A stretch of 64,000 bases of DNA from Chelonoidis abingdonii (lineage: Eukaryota > Chordata > Testudines > Testudinidae), in NCBI RefSeq assembly GCF_003597395.2, contig NC_133770.1, positions 88,594,796-88,658,795 on the forward strand. The letters run 5' to 3'. This document shows, piece after piece, positions 24,801 to 36,800 of this stretch. The position numbers were made by a program, and so were the translations under genes. The notes under the pieces are model-generated. The model saw nothing but the letters and a program-made list of their open reading frames with translations. It made no database searches and was not told the origin of the DNA. Numbering within the stretch: the first letter of the stretch is position 1; the number at the start of each line of letters is the position of its first letter.

Positions 24801-27800
24801 TCTGCTGTTATAACTGAAAGGAAGGGTAATGAAGGAGGTGGGGAAGCATTCCACCATGATGACCTTCAACATGTGTTTTTAGAACAGAGATTATGGAGAC
24901 AAACTATAGCCCTGGGCACGGAACATGGAATAAACGGGAGTGAATAGTTGTTGACTGTTATTCCTTTAATTCATTCAGTAATATAATATTATAGTCATTA
25001 CATTTTCCCCTAAAACTTCATGCTTTAAAAGGGCCAATTTCACAAAGCTGGGTTAAACAATTATGAGGTTAATCAGCTGGGAGGAAGAATATGAGCAGAA
25101 AAATGTGTGTGATAATTGGAAATTGATTAAGAGCACTATTTACCAGATGCTTAAATAGCCTCAATAAAGGAAGAAGGCTGTATTAGAAAACCAGCCTTGT
25201 TTAGAGAAGAAGTGAAGGCAGCTATTTAAAAAAAAATAAAAGAAAGGGGAAGTTGATAGTAATGAATATAAATCAAGCTAGGAATTGTAGAAAATTCATA
25301 ATGGATGCAAAAGGACACAAGGAGAAATCTATGGCCAGCAGAGTAAAAGATAATGAGGAGGAGTTTTTAAAGTATGTCAGGAACAAAAAGAATCCCCATA
25401 GTAGTATTGGCCATTGCTAGATGGAAATGGTAGAATTATCAATAATAATGCGGAAAAGACAAAAGTATTCAATAAATATTTGTTTTCTGTTTGGGGGAAA
25501 AAATAGGTGATGCAGTCCATCCATTCAGGAAGATGTTGAACAGCAACCAATAAACTTAGACATTTTTAAATCAGCAAGTCTATATAACTTGCATCCACAG
25601 GTTTTAAATTAGCTAACTGAGGAGCTTGCTGGTTCATTAATATTGATTTTTAATATGTCTTGGACATTGGGGAAGTTCCAGAAGACTGGAAAAATGCTAA
25701 TGTTGTGCCAGTAGTTAAAAAGGGTAGACCCTGGTAATTATAGGTGTGTAAGTCTGACATTGATCCTGGGCAGGATAATGGAGCAGCTAATATGGGAATC
25801 GATTAATTAAGAACTAAAGAAGGGTAGTATAATTAATGCCCGTCAATGTGGGTTTATGAAAAATGCATCTTGTCAAACTAATCTGAGATTGCAAGTTTGG
25901 TTGATAAAGGCAAGTGTTGATTTAATGTACTTAGACATCTGTAAGGCATTTGACTTTGTATTGCACAACATTTTGATTAAAAAACTAGAACAATATAAAA
26001 TTAATGTGGCACACAGTAAATGGATTAAAAGCTGGTTGATAGTTTTCAAAATGTAGTTATAAATAGGGAATCCTCATCAAGCAGGTGCATTTCTAATGGG
26101 GTCCAGTAGGGATCAGTCCTACACTATTTAACATTTTTATCAATGTCCAGAGGAAAACAATCACTGATAAAGTTTGTCATGTGACCCAAAAATTGGGGGA
26201 GTAGTAAATAGAGGACATGTCACTGATTTAGAGGGATACGGATCTCTTGAGAAGCTGGCAGAAGCAAGTGGTGTTTTGATATCAGTAAATGTAAACGTAT
26301 ACATTTGGGAACAAAGAATGTAGGCCATATTACAGGATGGGGAACTCCTCGGAGCCGGACTCTGAAAAAGATTTCAGGGTCATGGTGGATAATCAGCTGA
26401 ACATGTGACACTATGGCCGAAAGGGCTAGTGTGACCTCAGGAAGCATAAACACGGGAATCTCAAGTAGAAGTAGGTAGGTTATTTTATCCCTCTGTATTT
26501 GGCACGGTGTTCAGTTCTGGTGCCCACGGTTCAAGAGGGACATTGATAAATTGGAGAGGTTTCAGAGAAAACCCAGGAGAATGACTGAAGAATTATAAAA
26601 GATGCCTTATAGTGATAGACTTGAGGAGCTCAATCTATTTATCTTAAAGAAAAAGTTAAGGGGTGACTTGATCACAGATTCTGTGTACCAACATGGGGAA
26701 CAATAGTCAATAATGGGCTTTTCAGTGTAGGAGAGAAGAATATAATGTGAGCCAGTGGCTGGAAGTTGAACTAGACAAATTCAGACTGGAAATAACAGGT
26801 ACATTTTTAACAGTAAGGTAATTAACCTTTGGAACAACTTATCAAAGGTCATAGTGGATTCTTCATCACTGGCAATTTTTAAATCAAGATTGGATGTTTT
26901 TCTAAAAGATTTGCTCTAGGAACTTACTTTGGGGATGTTCTATTGCCTGTGCTATACTAGATGATCAAAATGGTCCTTTCTGGCCCTGGCACCTATGAAT
27001 CCAAAACCAGCGAATGTCCTTTTTCTAGTTGCGTTTGGGTTCTGCAGAAGGTGGTCAGGTCAATCTTTGTTGGCAGGTACAATAGGATCTTAGTTTAAAC
27101 TCTGAGTGGGCATGACATTTTGGGTAAAAACCAGCACTATCAAGGGCCATGTGATCTCTAAAGATCACTTAAAAAATATCTTCCCCTGCTATCCCCAAAT
27201 AAATAAATACATCCTCATTGTACAATATGGGGCATCACTCCCCTCCTTCCATGGTTCACCAAGAAACTGCAGTTTTTTCCTTTACAGATCTTGAGGAACT
27301 TACAGGAGACCATGGCCATCCACATGGTGTCCATGTGCTTTTGCATTGGTTCTGGCCTTTACTGGTTTACCCCTTATGTTCCTGGCTACCAGGAGCTCTC
27401 CCTGGCGACTGGTGCTTCTGAGGTCCCCTGAAGGGATCATATGGAAAAGATAAAACAGCATTTCTGCTTGTCAGGGGGAGGGTTATGTTTTCTCCCAAGC
27501 CCTCCAGTCACCAGTTATCCCCCTACACAGATTCTGGGTACAGAGGCTACCCTTGTAGATGACCCTTGAAGAGAGATGGTGCAGTACAGGTGACTGAACC
27601 CACCTTCCATGCCAGGAGGAGTTGATTTGCATGTGGGGAGTCCCCGCTGTGCACAGGTCTCTGGGAGGATCCACACCAAAGAGTTTGTTTGCAAACAGTC
27701 TGTTTTTAAAGAAACTGTCTGGTCGGGACACATCCAAGGCCTGTGGTGCTCCGTGTCTTGCCCACCTGATTAAGGATGGCTGGGATGGGAGTGAGGAAGT

Positions 27801-30800
27801 CCTAACAAAAGAGAACTTGGAAACAAGAAGGCTTGGAAAATTCAAAAACTTTACAGGGATGTGTTGCAGGGAAATATATTAAAAATTGAGCCGGGGGAGA
27901 GAACCTTCCTTTTGCTCTTGTCCATCTGTTTGAACTGCAAGTGTCTTATGACATGGACCATATCTCTGTGAAGTGTACTGGACCAAGCTTGCTGTCTTTA
28001 TAGTGAGCTTTAAGCCACCAACCCTAAACTGTAACCTCAGAAGAAAACCACTTTATCAGTCCTTGAGTGGATGATTCCCAGCCAAAAGGATTAATAGGGT
28101 GTGGGTCTCTTCCTAGATGGATGGTGCTCTTTCTCTGAAATCATTTAACTCTTTATTTAGATTCCATAGTGCTCTCCTGTCCAAAACAAAAAGCATATCT
28201 TTTTAAATCCTAGTAGTAAAGCAAGTGCAAACATGTTTCATTCAACAATATAGTACAATAGTTAGAGGCCTGAATATGCACTAATAATTTTTGCATATGT
28301 CACTACAAGAAATACTGCCTCATTCTTATTACTTTTTTAAGGCTTTTCCACAAGGAAATTAAAACCTCTGTTTCAAATATTTTATGTACGTGGAGTGACA
28401 GAAAATATTAACACCAACTTGGCACAAAGTACTTTCTTTTCTTTAAAAAAAGATTACTTATTATGTATCATTATTGAGTTTTCCACAATACAGATACAAA
28501 TACATTATGCAGTGTTGTCATTCCTGAACAGAGATTCCTAAAGAGCAGTGTTGGCCCTTGAAATACTGTGTATCTTGATTTATGTTCAGACATGTAATGA
28601 ATATCCTGTGCAGGAGGGATCCTTAGAGGACAAAGTAAATCTAAACCCTAATATTCAAATTACACAGCTTTAAAATAGCAGAGTGAAAAGTTACTTTATG
28701 TTGTCATTACAGCACATTACCCTTTTGCTGGAGTAATCTGGTGTAGCTCTGACTCTAATGGAACTATACTAATTTACAACTGCTGAGGATCTGACCCATA
28801 ATTATGTGTTTTGTTGGAAGTGGGGGGTTTAGGGATATTTTTACTTGGCCATCGTAAATTGTGCAACATCCACAAGTATTTGGCTGAGATGATCGTATAA
28901 TATGTCTTTTTTTCATACCAGATCAGTAGAGGGAAAAATTGTTGGCGGATTTGACTTTTTTTTGTCCCACTCTTTCTACTTGTATAGAAAAATAAGCAAA
29001 ATGATTGAGGTTCAAATACAAACTTCCTTTATGTGTGGTGCAAAGGAGAGCGATTGCAAATGCTGATTGAATGTGGCTGCTGCTTGCAGGAGAGATGGCA
29101 CAGCATTGGTCAAATTATTATTTGCAAATGATAATCTCAGTTTAACCAAAACAAATTTCTGTTTGTAAATTGTTAGCAGACAGACTTTGAGTTTTATAAG
29201 CTTATTTGTTATTTCTAGTTGTTCAAAAGTTTGTGCAGACTAATGTGTTGTTTAAATGCCACCTGTTCGCTTTGACTATGTACTAGTCACTGTTAACTGG
29301 TGTGTAGTTGGTCATGGAAGTCATATAGTATTGTTTCTACTCCCTGTTTGGGTGACAACTTTTTAAAAAGAAGAATAGCAATTACTTGTTTGTTTACAAA
29401 TACATATGAAGAGCAGTTTTTCTCCAGGTATTTGTACAAAAAGACCCTTGTGAATGTTTGTAAATAGTGACTAGAATAAGCATGAACATGGTCTAATTGA
29501 TTAAGATTTTGGAATTTGAATCAGTGTTTGCAAGCAATGTTCTTGCAGTATTCAGCCAGAGATATAATGTACTGGGATAGGCAACCTATGGCACGCATGC
29601 CAAAGGCGCCACGCAAGCTGATTTTCAGTGGCACTCTCACTGCCCAGGTCCTGGCCACCGGTCCGGGGAGCTCTGCATTTTAATTTAAAATTAAATGAAA
29701 CTTTTAAAACATTTTAAAAACCTTGTTTACATACAACAATAATTTAGTTGTATATTATAGACATAAAAAGAGCCCTTCTGAAAATGTTAAAATGTATTAC
29801 TGGCACGCGAAACCTTAATTTAGAGTATATAAATGAAGACTCGGTGCATCACTTCTGAAAGGTTGCCAACCCCTGTAAAGTACCATGCTAGTCCCTCCAC
29901 CTGTGTAATGTGGGGGGAGTGTTACAAAGACTGCTTTCAGTGCAAAAAAAGAAAGGGGTAGGGGGATGCTTACAGAACTATCCCAATGTAAAATCCTAGT
30001 GGAGACAAGAAACAGATTGCTTTTATGGTGATGTAGCTAATCAAGCTAGTTAACCCTATACCCCCTGCCCTGGATTGACCTTGTCTCCACTAGGATTTTG
30101 CATCAAGAAAGGCTACGTTGTTACATCAGGAAAGCTGTGTGGCTTGCTCCGTTAAGAAACGTGCTGGGGATTTTTTTGTTGATTATTTTTGTATATGTTT
30201 TGTTTCAGTGGAAGCTATTACTGATCAAAGCAGAACTAATTTGTTGTCAGTGCTCTGTAAGCCATATCCAAGGGAGTGTCCCTGAACTAGGGATGTGAAA
30301 GGTTAACCAGTAAGCATTTGGCTTACTGGTAACTGGACCTTAACCGTTAACCCCCGCAGCTGACTGCACGAAGTCAGCTAAATGGTGGGACCCCAGCTAC
30401 GGCGGGCCAGCAGGACCCCACCTGTGCTGGGCTGGACCAGGAGGGCTGGAGCGGCTTCGGCTGCACCCCAGTGGGGGCACCTGTAATTGGAGCACCTGTA
30501 GTCAATCAAGGCCCTGTCAGGAACCTAAAACAAAAACTCTGCTTCAGGCAGACAGGATGGTGCGAGGAAGAAGAGAGGGCTAGAGTTGGGAGGTGTGTTG
30601 CTGAGAATTGAAAGACCAGAGAACTGGAGGAAGGGTAACCACAGCATCAAGGACGGAGGGTAACTGTACCCAAGGAGGAAGAGGGTAAGAAACCCACAGG
30701 GGTTGAGAGGGGCGGAGGCTCAGAGTAAGGAGCAAACCCAGACCCCTTCCCTGCTTCCCTCCCCTACAACTTTCCCAGGCCACTAGCGGCCCTTGGTGCC

Positions 30801-33800
30801 GCAAGAGCGGGGGCAAGGGGTGGCATCCTAGCCTCACCTCACCCGCCAAGAAAAGCATGGGAACTACCATACCAACATCGGCCATTTTGCCACATCATAG
30901 TAATGCATTATTTTAATATTCTGTGATACTGCTGTGCAACCAAACATGCTTCATGATAGTCTATATGAAATTCCTGTACAAAATACTGTCAATGATCTGT
31001 ATGGAAAGCATGGGTTATTACAGAAAAGTTGTTTTCCCCACAGTCTTTCCAGTCTACAATAAGAAATGTTAAAGCAGATTATGTTTAGAGGCAGTGACAT
31101 AAAAGGGTGACTAATATTTGCCATGCAGAAGCTAGTGTTCATTTTTGGCAGCCAAAGGAAAAGCATCTGCCCTGTGTGCCCAATGGGCTTGCAGGAGGGT
31201 GGAGGTGATGGGGGATAAGAGTTCTAATGGTCGCTATTACAATGTTTAGGTGCACTGTGCTGGCCAAGGAAAAGATAGTGCTGGACCATCAGCCCCAAAT
31301 GGACTGAGACAGCCATATTAGCAGTTTTTTTTCTCTATCCTGTTCATTTTAATAGCTGGCTGTTTCTCCTAAAAGATTGTATTTTATTTCTTTCTCTCCT
31401 TGTGTTGTATGTGTAATGTATTGGAAATGGACAGCAATGACACATGCACATGAGGTAAAACTTCAAACCCAGTGTGTTACCCTATCCGTTGCAGATTCTG
31501 GGTTTTAACCCACAAAAGCTTATGCTCAAATAAATTTGTTAGTCTCTAAGGCCTGGTCTACATTACGAGTTTATGTCAAATTTAGCAGCATTAAAGCAAA
31601 GTAACCCTGCACCCATCCACACAACGAAGCCATTTTTGTTGACATAAAGGGCTCTTAAAATCGATTTCTGTACTCCTCCCCAACAAGGGGAGTAGCGCTG
31701 AAATTGACATTGCCATTTCAAATTAGGGTTAGTGTTGCCGCAATTCGACGCTGTTGGCCTCTGGGAGCTATCCCACAGTGCACCACTGTGACCGCTCTGG
31801 ACAGCAATCTGAACTCGGATGCACTGGCCAGGTAGACAGGAAAAGCCCCGCGAACTTTTGAATTTTATTTCCTGTTTGCCCGGCGTGGAGAACTCAGCAG
31901 CATTCATCAGCACAGGTGACCATGCAGACCCAGAATCAAAAAAGAGCTCCAGCATGGACCGTACGGGAGATACTGAATCTGATCTCTGTATGAGGAGATG
32001 AATCTGTTCTATTAGAACTCTTCCAAAAGATGAAATGCCAAAACATTTGAAAAAATCTTCAAGGCCATGATGGACAGAGGGACTTAACACAGTGCTGCGT
32101 GAAACTTAAGGAGCTGAGACAAACGTACCAGAAAGCCATAGAATCAAATGGATGCTCACGGAGGGAGGGGCGGCTGACGACTGTAGCTATCCCACAGTTC
32201 CTGCACTCTCTGAAAACCATTTGAATTCTGGGTTGAGCTCCCAATGCCTGAAGGGTCAAAAACATTGTTGTGGGTGATTCAGAGTATATGTCGTCAGCCT
32301 CCCTCCCCCCCACCCACTTGAAAGCAAAAGGAAAAAAAATCGTTTCTCACCTTTTTTCACTGTCACCGTATGTCTACTGGATACTGCTGGCAGCCGCGGT
32401 GCTGCAGCGCTACACAGCAGTATCTCCTTGCCTTGCCTTGTGGATGGTAGACAGTGCAGTATGACTGGTATCCATCATTGTCGTCCCATGGGTGCTCCTG
32501 GCTGGCTTTGGTGAGGTCGGTCAGGGGTGCCTGGACAAAAATGGGAATGACTCCAGGTCATTCTCTTCTTTAAGTTTTGTGTAATGGAGATTCAGTCCTG
32601 CCTGGAATATCATACCATCTGGAGGCTTCTGCCTCAGGCTGCTCTCCCAGCTGGCAGCGCTGCCTGGTCGCACCTACCCCAGCCTACCCCTTACTACCAG
32701 GGCTCACAATCAGATACTTAGACCTCTACATTTTGCTGCAAATAAAAAAAATTAAGCTGCCATTTAGAACTGTCCCCCAACATACATATCCTGGGGCATT
32801 TTGTATTTTACCAGTGTCAACCAAAGGCCCACACACAAATGAAGATTCAGTCCTGCCTGTGCTTCTGTCCTAGTGCTCCCATTTTCAGCTATAGGCTGAG
32901 CAAGTGCAGAATGGTGGTTCACTCTACTTTGCTGTAAGCCAACCGCCCTCCCCTCCCCTCTTTGATCTCTGCTTGCAGAGGCAGTAAAGTCAGTGTTGTT
33001 TCTTATTCATGCATTCTTTATTACTTCATCACATAAATGGGGGGATAACTGCCATGGTAGCCCAGAAGGCGTGGGGGAGGAGGGAAGCAACGGGTGGGGT
33101 TGTTGTAGGGGCACCCACTAGAATGGCATGCAGATCATCATTTCTGTGGCATGTCTGGGGCTCTGACCCGGAGCGGCCGTTTGCCTCTCTGGTTCTTTAG
33201 TAGGCTTGCCTGATATTCTAGGCAGGACTGACTCTTCATTAGACAAAACTTAAAGAAGAGAATGACCTTGGGAGTCATTCCCATTTTGGTCCAGAAGCCC
33301 CCAACCAACCTCACCGAGGCCGGCCAGGAGCACCCATGACAGCAGCAGATGGTACAGTATCACTGGTAACCATCTTTGTCAACTTGAAAAGCAGCAGACA
33401 GTACAGTAGGGCTGGTAACCCTCTTTGCTAACTTGCAAAGGCAAGGGGATGCTGCTGTGTAGCGCTCCAGTACCGCGTCTGTCAGCAGCATCCAGTAGAC
33501 ATACAGTGACAGTGAAAAAAGGCTGAACAGGCTCCATGGTTGCCATGCTATGGCGTCTGCCTGGGCAATCCAGGGAAAAGGGCGCGAAATGATTGTCTGC
33601 CGTTGCTTTCACGGAGGGAGGATTGACTGACAACATTTGCCCATAACCACCCGCAGCAAATTTTTGGCCCCGTCAGGCATTGGGATCTCAACCCAGAATT
33701 CCAATGGGTGGGGGAGACTGTGGGAACTATGGGATAGCCCTGGGATAGCTACCCACAGTGCAACGCTCTGAAAGTTGACGCTAGCCTCGGTACATGGATG

Positions 33801-36800
33801 GACACCACCAAATTAATGTGCTTAGTGTGGCCGCATGCCGGTTGCCAAAAATGGAAGTCTGTAAATTCGGAGTAATCCCGTAGTGTAGACATACCCTAAG
33901 GTGCCACAAGTACTCCTTGTTCTTTTTGCTTCTACAGACTAACACGGCTACCACTCTGAAACCAAAGGGATCTGTATTTTTTTTATTTTTATTTGTTTTA
34001 AACACTGGCTACACTTGTAACTGCTTGTCATGCCATTAAGTCTCATCAAATTGGATTAGATTGTGCAGAGACACTAAGCAATGAGGTTTGTTTAAAATCC
34101 AACTAGTCAAATTTCCCATTTTGAGAATTTCATGGGCAACTTGTCCTTTTGGTACTGTCAAGATATGTGTTGTGGCCCCAATATTTCCTCAGTCTTTTAT
34201 TCTGCCATTTAGCAGTTGATTAGCATCCAACTACTCAAATTTCCCATTTTGAGAATTTCATGGGCAACTTGTCTTTTTGGTACTGTCAAGATATGTGTTG
34301 TGGCCCCAATATTTCCTCAGTTCTTTTATTCTACCATTTAGCAGTTGATTAGCAATCTGGATAGCATGTTTGTTGATTTAAGCACCATATTTGTGTAACC
34401 CACATTAATACCATGTGACTTTGTCTTCACTACAAAGTGGGTAGACTACAGACAGAGGTTTATGATTTCCTATTGCCTCTGCATCAGTGGGCTTAATCCT
34501 TTTAGCTGAATCACTAGAGACTCACAGACAACCTGACTAGGGGTGTCATTACATTTATTGTCTTACTATTATTATTTATTTTCTATTAGTATCCAGAAGG
34601 CATAGAGAGCATTGGGAATTGAGAGCATCCAGCATCTTGCTGGAGGTATTAAATATTTTGCTGCATCCAGCCCATTGGACTCCAGGCCAGTAGGAAGCTA
34701 TTAGAGTTCTGTTGACAAGCAACTTTCTTAGGAATTAACATCTGTGAAGTATTTGCTGACCTCAGTAATTTAAAATGCGTTTTTATTTCAGCTCTGCATT
34801 CCCAACAAAGGGATGATGCCCTGTCATGAGGGTGCTAATGGGACAAGGATAGTGATCTGTCTATTCATAGCTTTAACACGACAATCTAATTAAATCTTCT
34901 GACATACCATTGTAGCCTAGATAGCCTTTTAAAGTGGATGCCATCTACAGACCATAATATGCACAAAATATAAATGTTTTACATTATGTGGGTGGGGCAG
35001 GCAAAGAATTTAGGTACAGCTTTTAGTCTTCTTCAAACATAATCTAGAGTTGCTGCTTTCTCAAAAGAAAAATTAAACCAGTCTTCTGTTGCATTGCAGC
35101 AGATTTTTCTGGGTATTTATTTTTTACGTGTTGGGCCAAATCTTGTTCTCCATTCCATCCCTTTAACTCTGTTAGAGCCTATGGATTTGCATTAGCATAA
35201 TGGGGGGATAAAATGTCTCTCTTTTTTCCCCTTGGATATTCAGAGTCTGTGAAAAGAAACTTTAGATAATTTGGGATTTTAGTCAACCTTATTTCATCCC
35301 TTTTTTCAGGTTTAAGTAATACTCATTTTTACATGAGATTGGCAGACTTTCAAGTACAAAGGAAAACTTTGTTTGGGCCATCAGTGTCTTTGGAGTGTAC
35401 TGTTGTCATAAACAGATAAGTAAGAGTTAATAGCACAGAAGTACTTTATATCTTTTTTGATTGTAAAGGGTTAACAAGTTCAGTAAGCCTGGCTGTCACC
35501 TGACCAGAGGACCAATCAGGGGACAGGATACTTTCAAATCTTGTGGGAGGGAAGTTGTTGTGTGCTGTTATTTTGATGTTGCCTCTTCTGAGTTCTGAGA
35601 GTGATCAGATGGGAACCAAGGTTTCTCTCCAATCCTCCAACAGTCCTAATAAGTCAGAATAGGCTAAGGTACTTGTAGATAAGCGCGAGCTTTAGCTATG
35701 TGTGTTCTTTAATTGCAAATGTCATTGGTCTGAAAAGTTCAATGGATTGCGAAGGGGCAAATTTGTATTGTGCCGAAAAGGATTTTAATTGACTCTATAC
35801 ACAGGCTGGAGGGATCCCAGTGGTCAATTGCTGAAAAACCCGTAACAATAACATCTTAAATTTCAAAGATAATTTTACTGTTTTTTCCTTCTTAATGAAA
35901 AGCTTTTCCTGTTAAGAACCTGAATTGTTTTTATGCTGATGAACCCCTCGACTGGGTCTGACCACCAGGAATGGTGGGGAGAAAGGAGGGAAGGGGGAGA
36001 GAGAGGCTAATTTCTCTCTGTGTTAGATTACTTCTCTTCAGGGAGAGTCTGGGAGGGAGAGAGAAGGAGCGGGAAGGAATTTCTTCTCTCTTGGTGATTC
36101 AAGGAGTTGAATCAACAGAATCTTCCAGGGAACAGGAGGAAGCCTGGGAGGCAACAGGGGTGGAAAAGGTATTACTTTCCTTGTGTTAAGATCCAGAGGG
36201 TCTGGGTCTTGGGGTTCCCCGGGCAAGGTTTTGGGGGGACCAGAGTGTACCAGACACTGGAATTCCTGGTTGGTGGCAGCGCTACAGGTTCTAAACTGGT
36301 AAATAAGCTTACAGGAATTCATGCTGGTACCCCATCTTTTGGACGCTAGGGTTCAGGGTGGGGAATTATACCATGACAACTGTATTAATGGCAAGTGTGT
36401 GAGGAAAATTCTAGAAATGCAATACAATATATGTAGTCAGGATTTATTTCTCTGGGTAGCAAAGGCTGAGTCATTAAAATCATAGTAGTGAAGATCACTG
36501 TGTCTTCACTCTAAACTATGCTGTCATTGGAAATAATGCTGTCAGACTTTTATGTTCCCTCCCCGCCCAAAATAACCTACCTTTTAAAGGTTCCGTTTTT
36601 TTGCAGATTTACTGAAAAGATAAAAATTTCCTTTTGTCATCCTGTTTTAGCATTTTATTAAAATGTAATATTGAAGCATAGAAAAAGCATTCTGTTAGAT
36701 CAGGGACACCCCTAGAGCATGATTTTCAGAAGTGCTGAATACCCAAAATCCCAATCAAAGTCAATGGGAGCTGCAGGAAATCAGCCCCTCAAGATAGCCT

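Larger units (their letters stand above)
31500..33962. mobile_element. Penelope-like element fragment, interrupted
   Basis: The left piece (about 31500-31549: ACCCACAAAAGCTTATGCTC..GTTAGTCTCTAA) and right piece (33897-33962: TAAGGTGCCACAAGTACTCC..AACACGGCTACCACTCTGAA) join exactly across the inserted 2347-bp Harbinger element. The joined form matches the 56.1-kb copies (GTTAGTCTATAAGGTGCCAC). The assignment to Penelope-like elements is inference from the hammerhead-like motif of this repeat. Confidence 0.6.

Noticed and set aside
27100..27900. Open frames of 60-120 residues around 27.2-27.9 kb
   Set aside because: No recognisable domain, no supporting splice structure with CRTAP phases, and frames overlap on both strands.
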